Assembly: GCF_019426345.1 (NCBI RefSeq)
Contig: NZ_JAHLLW010000006.1
Span: 1-64,000, forward strand
DNA: 64,000 nucleotides
Direction of reading: 5' to 3'
DNA from: Marinomonas lutimaris
GTDB lineage: Bacteria > Pseudomonadota > Gammaproteobacteria > Pseudomonadales > Marinomonadaceae
Every line of letters begins with the position of its first letter. Position 1 is the stretch's first letter. Below are positions 16,955-27,084 of the stretch, one piece after another. A program made the position numbers and the translations under genes. The notes below the pieces were generated by a model. That model ran no database searches. It was not told the DNA's origin and saw only the letters and a program-made list of their open reading frames with translations.

Positions 16955-18892
16955 TTAAACACCTGCTCGTTTTCGATAGCGTTTATCTAGCGCAGCCAAC
17001 AAACCACCAGCCATCATCATCAAACCTCCAAGCCAAATCCAACGCACAAAAGATTTCACGTAAATTCGTACGCCCCATGCGGAATCATCCAGTCGCTCCC
17101 CCAAGGAAACGTACAAATCACGAGTAAAACCAGCATCTAATGCTGCTTCCGTCATGACTTGCTGGCGAGTTGAAAAAAAACGTTTTTCTGGATGAAGAAC
17201 AGCTACGGCTTTACCCGCTTTATAAGCCGTGAATTGCCCTTTGCTTGCTACGTAATTTGGCCCTTTCACTTGCTCCATTTGATCAAATTGAAATTCATAG
17301 CCTGCAATAGTTGCTCGATCCCCGGGAGATAACCGCAACATAGACTCATGGCTATTGACGCTAACTAAAACAATTCCCACCAAGGTAACGACCATACCAA
17401 GATGCGCCAATAACATACCGTAGTAATTTCTTGGTAACTGACGGGCGCGAGGAATAATGCCTTTTGTACCAGCAGAGACTTTACTAAACCAATCAGAGAA
17501 AGATAAGCACACCACCCAAAACGCCACGGTCAAACTCAGCCAAGCGATCAAACCAAACCCATAACAATAAACAACTAAGCCCGCCGATAAGGTAGCGATA
17601 AACGCTGAGATAGAGCAAACCTTAAAAAACACACTGAATTTCGTATGGTGCCATTTAGATAATGGGCCAACCGCCATAAACACCATCAGCAAGAGAGCGA
17701 TTGGAGTGAAGACGCTATTAAAATACGGTGCGCCAACAGAGATTTTACCCAGTCCTAACGCATCAAATATCAAGGGATACAAGGTGCCTAATAAAACCGT
17801 TAACGTCAGAACCGTTAATAAGATGTTATTGAGTAGCAACCAAGCTTCTCGCCCTGTTGCGCCAAAAGATACAGTAGAACGCACCTCAGTCGCTCGAATG
17901 GCATACAACAGCAAACTGCCACCAACGAGAACCAAGAGCAAAGCAAGAATAAAAATACCGCGAGTAGGATCAGCGGCAAAAGAATGCACCGACGTTAACA
18001 CACCAGAGCGAACCAAAAACGCCCCAAGCAAGGAAAGACTATAGGTAAAAATAGCCAGTAAGACAGTCCAGCTTTTAAACACACCGCGCTTTTCAGTGAC
18101 AGCAAGAGAATGCAACAAAGCCGTTCCCGCTAACCAAGGCATAAAAGACGCGTTTTCTACTGGATCCCAAAACCACCAGCCGCCCCAACCTAGTTCGTAA
18201 TACGCCCACCAACTTCCCAGAGTGATACCTAAAGTCAAAAACGCCCACGACGCTGCTGTCCAAGGTCTTGCCCAGCGCGCCCAAGAAGCGTTCAAGTTGC
18301 CTGTAATCAAAGCAGCAACAGCAAAGGCAAACGCCACAGAGAAGCCAACATATCCCATATACAAAACGGGAGGATGAACAATCAGACCAAAATCCTGCAA
18401 GAGTGGATTCAGGTCACCGCCATCGGCAGGCACATCCGGTAATAAACGAGCAAAAGGCGAAGAGGTAAAAAGTAAGAAGGATAGAAAACCAACACAGACC
18501 ATACCTAACACAGCTAAAACCACGGGCCCGATATCTTCCGGTAAAGTTCTTATCTTTAACGCAACGGCGGAACACCAGCCAGACAAGATCAGTACCCACA
18601 ATAATAATGAGCCTTCATGCCCGCCCCATAAGGCACTAAATTTATACCAAACAGGCAACTGGCTGTTCGAGTTCTGAGCAACATACAACACAGAAAAGTC
18701 ATCAGTTAGAAACGATAAGCTCAAGATGACAAAGCTTACCAACACCAAGGCCGACATAATAAAAGTCAGTGGTCGAGCCGTTTCCAGCAAAGGTCGATTA
18801 CCTTTCCAATAACCAATCAAAGGTACTAAGGCCAGCGACAAGGCAAAAAACAACGACAATATTAGCGAGAATTGACCAATTTCAGGAAACAT
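16955..18892 (-). CDS. ccmF: Haem lyase subunit CcmF
   Basis: CcmF is the large integral membrane subunit that attaches haem to apocytochrome c. The 645-residue protein has about 14-15 hydrophobic segments. The tryptophan-rich WWD motif GWGGWWFWDPVENASFMPW lies near residues 235-253. Conserved histidines are seen in VHPPVLYMGYVG and the later HHTKF and HLGM segments. Length is normal. It follows ccmE by 12 bases and precedes ccmG by two. Confidence 0.96.
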   Translation of the reverse strand: MFPEIGQFSLILSLFFALSLALVPLIGYWKGNRPLLETARPLTFIMSALVLVSFVILSLSFLTDDFSVLYVAQNSNSQLPVWYKFSALWGGHEGSLLLWVLILSGWCSAVALKIRTLPEDIGPVVLAVLGMVCVGFLSFLLFTSSPFARLLPDVPADGGDLNPLLQDFGLIVHPPVLYMGYVGFSVAFAFAVAALITGNLNASWARWARPWTAASWAFLTLGITLGSWWAYYELGWGGWWFWDPVENASFMPWLAGTALLHSLAVTEKRGVFKSWTVLLAIFTYSLSLLGAFLVRSGVLTSVHSFAADPTRGIFILALLLVLVGGSLLLYAIRATEVRSTVSFGATGREAWLLLNNILLTVLTLTVLLGTLYPLIFDALGLGKISVGAPYFNSVFTPIALLLMVFMAVGPLSKWHHTKFSVFFKVCSISAFIATLSAGLVVYCYGFGLIAWLSLTVAFWVVCLSFSDWFSKVSAGTKGIIPRARQLPRNYYGMLLAHLGMVVTLVGIVLVSVNSHESMLRLSPGDRATIAGYEFQFDQMEQVKGPNYVASKGQFTAYKAGKAVAVLHPEKRFFSTRQQVMTEAALDAGFTRDLYVSLGERLDDSAWGVRIYVKSFVRWIWLGGLMMMAGGLLAALDKRYRKRAGV

Positions 18893-18904
18893 AAACAGCC
18901 TAAA

Positions 18905-19372
18905 TTAATAAGTAGATTGCGCGGACTCTGCGCTCTCGCCCGTCGAACGCTGGGCATTTTTCAATGCTTCAGTGATTTCTGGCGGCATGTATTTTTCATC
19001 ATGTTTAGCCAAGACTTCGGTCGCTTCAAACACGCCGTCATTATTCAGCTTACCCTGAGCCACAATGCCCTGACCTTCTCGAAATAAGTCAGGCAAAATT
19101 CCGCGATATTCAATAGTGACCTTGTGCTGAAAATCAGTCACATCAAACGCAACTGCCAAGGTATCTGAATTACGTTTAACGCTGCCTTTTACCACCATGC
19201 CACCCGCGCGGATATTGGCATTTCGTGGCGCTTCACCCATGGCAATCTGGGATGGAGAGAAGAATAAATTAATATTCTGTTGCAAGGCATACATTACCAA
19301 GCCAACCGCTGCACCTAATACCAACACAATGGCGGTGATTACTAATAGGCGTTTTTTTCTTACTGGATGCAT
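18905..19372 (-). CDS. ccmE: Haem chaperone CcmE
   Basis: CcmE carries haem covalently in the periplasm from CcmABCD to CcmF. The 155-residue protein has an N-terminal membrane anchor (about 8-30) and an OB-fold domain. The haem-binding His124 lies in [11 protein letters not shown], with Tyr128 as likely axial ligand. The start codon overlaps the ccmD stop (TAATG). Confidence 0.96.
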   Translation of the reverse strand: MHPVRKKRLLVITAIVLVLGAAVGLVMYALQQNINLFFSPSQIAMGEAPRNANIRAGGMVVKGSVKRNSDTLAVAFDVTDFQHKVTIEYRGILPDLFREGQGIVAQGKLNNDGVFEATEVLAKHDEKYMPPEITEALKNAQRSTGESAESAQSTY

Positions 19373-19548
19373 TAGCGGGTTCGATTCCTCAAAAAGCGTT
19401 TACGTAACGTATCTCGTGTTTTTCGGCGCGTCGCTAGCGTATTCCAAACCAACCAAGTCAACCCCAAAGCACTAAAACCATAAGCCGACCAAACATAGAC
19501 TGCGTGCGTTCCCATCATCAAAAACTCTGACAAACTATTAAAGGCCAT
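19372..19548 (-). CDS. ccmD: Haem exporter accessory protein CcmD
   Basis: A 58-residue single-pass membrane protein. It starts at the ATG at 19548, overlapping the end of ccmC by 11 bases, and its stop overlaps the ccmE start. The sequence begins [13 protein letters not shown] and has the typical tyrosine/tryptophan-rich helix ([20 protein letters not shown]) and a very basic tail. It stabilises CcmC-CcmE and helps release holo-CcmE. The small size makes it easy to miss. Confidence 0.9.
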   Translation of the reverse strand: MAFNSLSEFLMMGTHAVYVWSAYGFSALGLTWLVWNTLATRRKTRDTLRKRFLRNRTR

Positions 19549-20284
19549 GTTCCGTTACCTCTTGTTTCACCCAACTAGATCTATATTCGCGCTTTAATAT
19601 TTCCGACTGCATTCGCCAAATAAGCAAACCGGCCACGAAACAATACAAACCAATAACAGCAAAGAGCAAAGGCAACCACATTTCAGGAGGCATATCAGGC
19701 TTTTTGGTGAGCGTAAACGTCGGCCCTTGGTGTAAGGTTTCCAGCAACACCACCGAATACTTAATAACGGGCAAGTTAATCAACCCCACAACACTAATCA
19801 CAGCGGCTGCCTTATTCGCTAGAACCTGATCGTCTAAAGAATTTTGCAACGCGATAATGCCCATATAGAGAAAAAATAACACCAATACAGAAGTAAGCCT
19901 TGCGTCCCAAACCCACCAAGTTCCCCAAGTGGGTTTGCCCCAAATAGCCCCGGAAACCAAAGCGATCAATGCCATAACCGCACCAATCGGTGCCATCGCC
20001 TTAATAAAAATAGGCGCCATTTTCATCTGCCAGACAAGGAATACAAAACCTGCCACGCCCAATGCTAAGTAACAAGACTGCGCCAACATAGCTACCGGCA
20101 CATGAATATAAATAATGCGAAAACTGTTACCCTGCTGGTAATCAGCAGGGGCGAATACAAGCCCCCACACTAGACCGATAAGAAGGCTCAAACAGCCGAA
20201 ACAAAACACAGGCAATGCCCAGGGTTTAGACCAAGAAAAAAACCACTTAGGTGAACCTAACTTATGAAACCATGCCCAACTCAT
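19538..20284 (-). CDS. ccmC: Haem transport protein CcmC
   Basis: A six-helix membrane protein of 248 residues that loads haem onto CcmE. The WWD signature, WGTWWVWDARL, lies at about 120-130. A conserved histidine is in YIHVP (His61), and a second is near the later hydrophobic part (ETLHQGPT). It belongs to the haem-handling protein family with CcmF. It starts directly on the last base of ccmB. Confidence 0.96.
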   Translation of the reverse strand: MSWAWFHKLGSPKWFFSWSKPWALPVFCFGCLSLLIGLVWGLVFAPADYQQGNSFRIIYIHVPVAMLAQSCYLALGVAGFVFLVWQMKMAPIFIKAMAPIGAVMALIALVSGAIWGKPTWGTWWVWDARLTSVLVLFFLYMGIIALQNSLDDQVLANKAAAVISVVGLINLPVIKYSVVLLETLHQGPTFTLTKKPDMPPEMWLPLLFAVIGLYCFVAGLLIWRMQSEILKREYRSSWVKQEVTEHGL

Positions 20285-20946
20285 CAGTTTACACTCGCTT
20301 TGACTACAATCGCCGTCATAAAAGGCGATATCACTAAAGATAACAAAGATATCGCCAATAACATCGCCAATAATCCAGAATAAGGCAAACCTGCTTGTGA
20401 AGCTTTAACGGCTAACGTTGAAAAAATAATCACTGGCAAATAAAACGGCAATATCAGCAACATCACCAACATGGCGCCTTGTTTTATCGATACCGTTAAA
20501 GCGGAACCAATCACACCAATAAAAAATAAGCTTGGTGTGCCTACAAGTAATGTCATGGTCAACACCCAAAAACCTGAGCTTGGTAAATACAGCATTTCAC
20601 TTAATAAAGGCATCATAAGAAGCAGAGGAAGTACAACCGTCAACCATTGCGCGACGATTTTTAACAAAATCAACAAAGGTAAAGAAAGCCCACTAACCAC
20701 TAACTGCTCTAAAGAACCATCGTGATAATCCTCTTTGAACATGCCTTCTACTGCCATCAAAATAGCCAATACCGTAGCACACCAGACAATACCTGCCGCC
20801 GCTGGCGCCAGAAATTCAGGTGAAGAATTAATGCCTATCGGAAACAAGACAACCACAATGACGAAAAACAACAATGCGTTAAAAACGTCTTGTTTACGAC
20901 GCCATAACACTAAAAATTCAGACACTAAAAAAGAAGAATACGTCAT
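20284..20946 (-). CDS. ccmB: Haem exporter ABC permease CcmB
   Basis: A 220-residue membrane protein with six hydrophobic segments. It is the ABC-2-like permease partner of CcmA. The conserved cytoplasmic motif EDYHDGSLEQLVVSGL lies near residues 72-87. The CcmA-CcmB complex uses ATP to release haem-loaded CcmE from CcmC. It overlaps ccmA by four bases. Confidence 0.95.
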   Translation of the reverse strand: MTYSSFLVSEFLVLWRRKQDVFNALLFFVIVVVLFPIGINSSPEFLAPAAAGIVWCATVLAILMAVEGMFKEDYHDGSLEQLVVSGLSLPLLILLKIVAQWLTVVLPLLLMMPLLSEMLYLPSSGFWVLTMTLLVGTPSLFFIGVIGSALTVSIKQGAMLVMLLILPFYLPVIIFSTLAVKASQAGLPYSGLLAMLLAISLLSLVISPFMTAIVVKASVN

Positions 20947-21554
20947 AACAATGCCACATCACGAGAAGCAATAGACAGCAACTCCTGATGGGTGCTTAAC
21001 ACCACCAAGCCACCTGACAACACATGCTGCTGAATACGTCCCTCTAACAGAGCAACACCTCTGGCATCTAAAGACACAAAGGGTTCATCCAACAGCCAAA
21101 GTGTTTTCTTACTTAACCATAAACGCGCCAAAGCAACTCGGCGAGCTTGACCTACGGATAATGCTTTCACCAGCACATCGACCTGATCTACAAGGTCTAA
21201 CTGAGTTAAAACCGAATACAACACACTTGAAGGAGCGTCAGGACAATACCAATGAAGGTTTTCAGCAACAGTGAGGAGACTTTTGACACCGGCAGAATGA
21301 CCAAGATAGATTGCATCGTGCTGCAAAAGACTTCTATCTAAGGTGACATCCTCGCCCGAATACAATATTTGTCCTTCTAAAGGTGAAAGTATGCCGGCGA
21401 TGACTTTTAACAAAGAACTCTTACCAGCCCCATTTTCTCCTAGAATACGCACAACTTCACCGGACTGAATACTCAAAGAAAGCCCTTTACATAGGTCTCT
21501 TTCTCCACGTTCAATCCAAAGGTCTGATATTGTTAACGAAGCAGAAGATTGCAA
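20943..21554 (-). CDS. ccmA: Haem exporter ATP-binding protein CcmA
   Basis: The first gene of the ccm operon encodes a 203-residue ABC ATPase. Walker A is GENGAGKS (39-46), the signature is LSVGQARRVALARL (about 131-144), and Walker B LWLLDEPF follows. It powers the release of holo-CcmE. Its 5' end lies back to back with the FliK-like gene, and the sigma-28-like promoter of that gene overlaps the ccmA start. Confidence 0.95.
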   Translation of the reverse strand: MQSSASLTISDLWIERGERDLCKGLSLSIQSGEVVRILGENGAGKSSLLKVIAGILSPLEGQILYSGEDVTLDRSLLQHDAIYLGHSAGVKSLLTVAENLHWYCPDAPSSVLYSVLTQLDLVDQVDVLVKALSVGQARRVALARLWLSKKTLWLLDEPFVSLDARGVALLEGRIQQHVLSGGLVVLSTHQELLSIASRDVALL

Positions 21555-21579
21555 AAGATTTATCCAATTCGGCCGATAT
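21553..21579 (+). promoter_or_regulatory. Sigma-28 (FliA)-type promoter of the FliK-like gene
   Basis: AAAAGATT and GCCGATAT are exactly 11 bases apart, against the consensus TAAAGTTT-N11-GCCGATAA (6 of 8 and 7 of 8 matches). It points to the plus strand, about 135 bases before the ATG at 21715. This places the isolated gene pair in the late flagellar regulon. Confidence 0.55.
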
Positions 21580-21714
21580 AAGGGTGAAGGTTAACATTGT
21601 TTGGCTACACTATTTAATCTATACGACTTAACTATACTAAAGTGCCCAAACATTATATGAGAAGCGTTTCCAAAAGCACAAATCAATCGGCTATCTAATC
21701 AACAGGCAGGCTAC

Positions 21715-23355
21715 ATGATCTCTGACATCCAATCTATGCTTAATGCATCATCAGGCAAGCAGAGTAATGCGACTAACAACAGTAGCAATAATATATTAGG
21801 CAACACAGGAACAATTGCGAAATTAAGCAGTGAAATCAAACTCATAGAAAATCTTAGCTTGATTAAATTTCAGGGCAGCGAGTCACTTAATTTCCTAGGC
21901 AAACCAGCCCAACTTTTGCATGCAACCAGTTCACAACAGCCATTTACTCTTATTAATACTGGCGCGCCCATCGACATTAGTGATATCCAAAATGCTAAAT
22001 TATATAAAACTAATTCTCTGCAAGCTTCTCTAACTCTTCCTGTAGAGAATCAACCCAGCAAAACGGGCGTCAATCAAAATGCGCCTCAAGTTAGGCAAGC
22101 CGATAATCTTATGCTGGCATCTCGTGTCGTAAACTTAACGGTTACCTCAGTAACACCTGCGACAAACAATATTGGTAATGCTCCACTTTCTACAACAACA
22201 AACACTCAACCAACAACCGTAGCTCCAAAGACCTCCAGCACTCAAACTTCTAGCACTCAAACTTTTAGCGCTCAAGCAACAAACCCTCAACTCGCGGCGA
22301 CAAACACTCAAGCTAAGACAATCAACCAACCGTTGACAGTAAATACGCCACAACTAGCTACGAGCATTCAAACAACCGCAGCAGCAGTCACCCCATCCCC
22401 TCAACGAGCAACGGTTTCTGACGGTAAGGCAGAATTCCCTATTCTTAGTCAAACACCATTGAAAAAAGGCGATGTCGTTCGCGTCATGGTCGATGCCAAT
22501 AACAACATGCAAGTGCTGCCCACAAAAACCAATACAACAGCCCCTTCTGTTCAAGTAGAGGCCCTCAAACAAAGCCTACCGAAGCAGTTGTCCCTTGGGG
22601 ATATGTCTCAACTCGTCAAACAGTTACACAACCTAAACGAGGCATCGAATGCGAACTTGCCACCACAAACGCAGCAAGCGCTTAAACAGCTGATACAAAA
22701 TATGCCAGCTTTGGGAGCATTAACAACTTCACCGGAAGTCATGAAACAGGCAATTCAAACCAGCGGACTATTTTCTGAATCCCTACTGGCTAATGACAGC
22801 AAGACTCAAATACCAGCAGATTTAAAACTAAATCTTACTCGATTAAGAGAGGTTCAAGAAAACACAGGGGCTTTACGTCCTGCAGGTATTCCAACAGAAC
22901 AAATTGCCAATGCAATCGAACGCATTACCACCAGTCAATTACGACATTTCTCTGAACCGAATCAGATCAACACTCCAACCTACCCTTTACATATAGAATT
23001 GCCAATTAAACATGGCCAATCGCCAAGTTTTGTACAAATAGAGATCAACAAAGACGCAAGTACAGCAGAGCAAGAGAAACAGGATAGGCGCTGGTTGGTG
23101 AAGCTAAAATTTGATTTTGAAGAAACAGGAAGGTTTGATGCGAGAGCCAGTATTCAAGCAAACAAAGTTGGAATACTCTTTGCCGCGGAAGATCCTAAAA
23201 CAGTACAAAAATTACAGAAAAACCTGTCTACATTGAAACAACAGTTAAAAGACAAAGACATTGAAGTAGAAAGATTAGACGCTTTTCAAGCTAAACTAGA
23301 TAAAGAAAAAGTCAATATAGTTAAAACCCAATCCTTAATAGATGTGAGAACCTAA
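21715..23355 (+). CDS. FliK-like flagellar hook-length control domain protein
   Basis: A 546-residue protein with a low-complexity N-terminal two thirds rich in Thr, Gln, Asn and Ser. This includes STQT-type repeats near residues 173-192. The folded C-terminal domain (about 420-520) contains PLHIELPIKHG and is of the Flg_hook type that in FliK signals hook completion to FlhB. A second, classical fliK lies at 42198-43907, so this is a paralogue. The next gene encodes an FlhB-tail homologue, starting on the last base of this one. That pairing strongly suggests export control, but the exact function of this pair is unknown. Confidence 0.8.
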   Translation: MISDIQSMLNASSGKQSNATNNSSNNILGNTGTIAKLSSEIKLIENLSLIKFQGSESLNFLGKPAQLLHATSSQQPFTLINTGAPIDISDIQNAKLYKTNSLQASLTLPVENQPSKTGVNQNAPQVRQADNLMLASRVVNLTVTSVTPATNNIGNAPLSTTTNTQPTTVAPKTSSTQTSSTQTFSAQATNPQLAATNTQAKTINQPLTVNTPQLATSIQTTAAAVTPSPQRATVSDGKAEFPILSQTPLKKGDVVRVMVDANNNMQVLPTKTNTTAPSVQVEALKQSLPKQLSLGDMSQLVKQLHNLNEASNANLPPQTQQALKQLIQNMPALGALTTSPEVMKQAIQTSGLFSESLLANDSKTQIPADLKLNLTRLREVQENTGALRPAGIPTEQIANAIERITTSQLRHFSEPNQINTPTYPLHIELPIKHGQSPSFVQIEINKDASTAEQEKQDRRWLVKLKFDFEETGRFDARASIQANKVGILFAAEDPKTVQKLQKNLSTLKQQLKDKDIEVERLDAFQAKLDKEKVNIVKTQSLIDVRT

Positions 23356-23603
23356 TGCAAAAAGCCGTCGCTTTAAAATATGACTTTAGTGCAGCGCCAA
23401 CAGTCATCGCCAAAGGAAGTGGTTTACTTGCTGAAAAGATCATGGCTGTTGCCAAGGAAAACGACGTTCTACTTCACCAAAGCCCTGAGCTTGTGGAGAT
23501 GCTCAGCACTTTGGAGTTAGGAGAAGAGATACCGGAGTCATTGTATCTAGCAGTAGCCGAGGTAATCGCTTTTGCGCATAGAATCAAAGATCATCAGTGG
23601 TAA
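23355..23603 (+). CDS. FhlB: stand-alone homologue of the FlhB C-terminal cytoplasmic domain
   Basis: An 82-residue protein that resembles the part of FlhB after its NPTH cleavage site. It has ALKYDFSAAPTVIAKGSG, then LLAEKIMAVAKENDVLLHQSPELVEML, and then LYLAVAEVIAFAHRI. Such proteins can replace the cleaved FlhB tail and take part in export substrate switching. It is coupled to the FliK-like gene. Its 3' end overlaps by 10 bases the convergent DUF2802 gene. Confidence 0.85.
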   Translation: MQKAVALKYDFSAAPTVIAKGSGLLAEKIMAVAKENDVLLHQSPELVEMLSTLELGEEIPESLYLAVAEVIAFAHRIKDHQW

Positions 23604-23998
23604 TCAGAGTTTCTACGTGACTCTTGCTTTAATAAACTGATCAGCTCTGCCTCAGCTCGTATGAGACCGCATTTAGATACCAAATCATCAATGGTTGCGC
23701 CCATTTCTAAAAGCTCCATAGCGCGGTTATACGAAACGCCACCCTCTTTCGATAAAATCTCAGATTGCTTTTCTACAGCAAGATTCAACTTTTTCTCAAT
23801 GGCGACCAAACGGCGCCCCATCCCTATTGAGCCTGAAGCAAGCACTTGCACTTGCTTTTTTTGATTCGATTCTACTTCTGCATGATGTTGCTTCACTCGC
23901 TCTAGTCGCTTAGACAACCGAAAAGCCCAAACGACAACTGCAATCAAGATCACAAATTGAAGCATCAAGAGAAGGTTAAATAACCACTGAGATTCCAT
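23594..23998 (-). CDS. DUF2802 protein at the end of the chemotaxis operon
   Basis: A 134-residue protein with an N-terminal membrane helix (about 6-26), a coiled-coil (about 28-80) and a C-terminal region. The last includes RAMELLEMGATIDDLVSKCGLIRAEAELI, typical of DUF2802. Members lie next to cheW at the end of polar flagellar gene clusters in Pseudomonas-like bacteria. The function is not known. The helical C-terminal segment resembles a small helix-turn-helix. It is convergent with and overlaps FhlB. Confidence 0.85.
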   Translation of the reverse strand: MESQWLFNLLLMLQFVILIAVVVWAFRLSKRLERVKQHHAEVESNQKKQVQVLASGSIGMGRRLVAIEKKLNLAVEKQSEILSKEGGVSYNRAMELLEMGATIDDLVSKCGLIRAEAELISLLKQESRRNSDYH

Positions 23999-24012
23999 CT
24001 AGTACAACTACC

Positions 24013-24504
24013 TTAATTACTTACTTCAGACCATTCATCTTCTGATAACAGTTTATCTAGATCGACAAGAATCAATAAAATATCATTTTTGTGGCAAACA
24101 CCTTGGATAAACTTAGATGATTCATCATTACCAACATTTGGCGATGGCTCAATCTCAGACTGACGAAGATAAACGACTTCAGATACTGCATCTACCAGAA
24201 TACCAATCACATGACCTTCTACTTCAAGAATCATGATACGCGTAGAATCTGTCAGTTCGCCTGATGGCAAACCAAAGCGCTGACAAGTATCTATAACGGT
24301 TACAACCGTTCCACGCAAATGAATAATACCCAAAACATAACTAGGAGCTCCAGGAACTGGAGCGATCTCAGAATAACGCAGAACTTCTTTTACCTGCATA
24401 ACATTTACACCGTAGATTTCATTCTCTAAGCGAAATGTTACCCACTGCAACATTGGGTCTTCTGACTGATTTGCATTTTTTAACGCTATGCTAGTAGTTG
24501 CCAT
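24013..24504 (-). CDS. cheW: Chemotaxis coupling protein CheW
   Basis: CheW links chemoreceptors to CheA in the polar array. The 163-residue protein has the two-barrel CheW fold, with typical segments WVTFRLENEIYGVNVMQVKEVLRY, GIIHLRGTVVTVIDTCQRFGL and GILVDAVSEVVYL. A GGAGATG-type binding site precedes the ATG at 24504. Confidence 0.96.
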   Translation of the reverse strand: MATTSIALKNANQSEDPMLQWVTFRLENEIYGVNVMQVKEVLRYSEIAPVPGAPSYVLGIIHLRGTVVTVIDTCQRFGLPSGELTDSTRIMILEVEGHVIGILVDAVSEVVYLRQSEIEPSPNVGNDESSKFIQGVCHKNDILLILVDLDKLLSEDEWSEVSN

Positions 24505-24540
24505 TATTCATCTCCAAAGATCAAAAAATGATCATTACAA

Positions 24541-25413
<873 letters not shown>

Positions 25414-25422
25414 AAACTGTTA

Positions 25423-26196
25423 CTATCCCGCTGGGTTCAGCAAAGAATCCATCAGACTTGCGTAAGCCTTAATTCCTCGAGCATTAGGATCCAGCGCTGA
25501 AGGGGCAATACCTGCGGTACTGGCATCTCTTAACTTCGTATCAACTGGAATCACCGAATGCCACACCAACTCTTCATAAGTATCTTTCAGACTACGTAAG
25601 CTTTTATTAGAAGCCTGAGTACGGCGATCAAAAAGAGTGGGCACAATCAAAAATGGTACTGGACGTTTTCTTGCTCGGTTTATCATAGTCAATGTTCTGA
25701 CCATTCTTTCTAAACCTTTTATCGCTAAAAATTCAGTTTGTACAGGTATCACTAGTTGCTGACAAGCCGCCAGCGCATTAATCATCAACACACCCAGTAC
25801 CGGTGGACTATCGATCAACACGTAATCGTAGTCATCCCACAAAATTGCTAGTGTTTTGGAAATAACTAATCCCATACCACCTTGAGCCTGAGCATGCCGC
25901 TCCAAAGTAGCCAGCGCTGTCGATGCAGGCATCAAAGATAAATTAGGGTGACCTGTTTCTAATATTAAAGAAGCAGGCAGATCTTCTGGTATTTTACCAG
26001 TGGCCTGAAACAGGTTGTAAGCACTCTTTTCTATAGAATCTGGATCAAAGCGAAAATAACTGGTCAATGAACCATGCGGGTCAAGATCAATCATTAATAC
26101 CCGATGACCAGCATCAGCCAGCAACCCTGCTAAAGAAACTACTGTGGTCGTTTTGCCAACGCCGCCTTTCTGATTCGCCACTGCCCAAATGTGCAC
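25423..26196 (-). CDS. ParA-family polar positioning ATPase ParC
   Basis: A 257-residue MinD/ParA-type ATPase with deviant Walker A KGGVGKTT (10-17), a second conserved motif DLDPHGSLTSY and Walker B VLIDSPPVLG. In Pseudomonas and Vibrio the homologue sits next to parP and cheW and recruits chemotaxis arrays to the cell pole. The gene lies nine bases upstream of parP. Confidence 0.88.
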   Translation of the reverse strand: MHIWAVANQKGGVGKTTTVVSLAGLLADAGHRVLMIDLDPHGSLTSYFRFDPDSIEKSAYNLFQATGKIPEDLPASLILETGHPNLSLMPASTALATLERHAQAQGGMGLVISKTLAILWDDYDYVLIDSPPVLGVLMINALAACQQLVIPVQTEFLAIKGLERMVRTLTMINRARKRPVPFLIVPTLFDRRTQASNKSLRSLKDTYEELVWHSVIPVDTKLRDASTAGIAPSALDPNARGIKAYASLMDSLLNPAG

Positions 26197-26265
26197 TCTG
26201 ACTCCCCTGATACCCTATGCTGTTATTTTGCTTACGAATTCCTTGCAATCATATACAGTAACACG

Positions 26266-27084
26266 CTATTGAAACAAGTAATCATAGAGATTATCGGCCT
26301 CACGCTTACTAATTCGTAAGATTACACGGCGATTTTGTTGACGAGCATAGTCATTGGTGTTTCTTACTTTAGGATGTTCGCTAGAAAAGCCGATTGGTGC
26401 GATCATTTTTGGATCCACACCTCTATAAACCAACTCATCGACAACAGAGGATGATCGCAAACTAGACAAATGCCAATTAGACACTAAACGCCTTGAGTTC
26501 ACTGGCAAATCATCCGTATTACCTTCAACCAATATCACCGAAGGATGTGCTTTTAAAATGTTAGCGACTAGTATTAATAAAGCGACGGCTTCATTGGTTA
26601 ACTCATACTCTCCCTGGCCAAACAATAAACCAGACTTTAGCTCTAAACTTACCCAGTCAGCCGACTCTGTCACAGATATTTGCCCTGATGCATGAAGCCC
26701 TGAAAATTGATTTTCTACCACCTGACTTAATAATGCGTAAACAGCAGAAGAGTTGCTTTCTTCTATTGTCGGAGGAGCTGCAGGGATAGGCTTTGTTTCA
26801 ACGACTTCAATATCTTTTGGCTCTCCGACAATCGGTTCGCCAATATTGATAGGTTTAATTGACTTTTGAACAGCATCAAAAACACCATGAAGCGTTTCTT
26901 TCAAGCGCTGTTCGTCACCTGAGTTTTTTAATGAGAGGGAATACAGTGCTACAAAAAAAGCGAATAATAGAGTGATAAAATCAGCATATGAGAGAATCCA
27001 TCTATCTCGACCTTGAGCGCTAGACCGTGGCGACTTAGTTACCACTCGACGACGCTTAGATGCCCGAGGCGGAGTATCACTCAT
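26266..27084 (-). CDS. motD: Flagellar stator protein MotD (MotB family)
   Basis: A 272-residue stator subunit. It has a basic N-terminus, a single membrane helix with the proton-carrying Asp35 (SYADFITLLFAFFVALYSL), and a plug/linker region. A C-terminal OmpA-like peptidoglycan-binding domain contains VEGNTDDLPV and NWHLSSLRSSSVVDELV. It pairs with MotC, whose gene overlaps by eight bases. Confidence 0.93.
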   Translation of the reverse strand: MSDTPPRASKRRRVVTKSPRSSAQGRDRWILSYADFITLLFAFFVALYSLSLKNSGDEQRLKETLHGVFDAVQKSIKPINIGEPIVGEPKDIEVVETKPIPAAPPTIEESNSSAVYALLSQVVENQFSGLHASGQISVTESADWVSLELKSGLLFGQGEYELTNEAVALLILVANILKAHPSVILVEGNTDDLPVNSRRLVSNWHLSSLRSSSVVDELVYRGVDPKMIAPIGFSSEHPKVRNTNDYARQQNRRVILRISKREADNLYDYLFQ

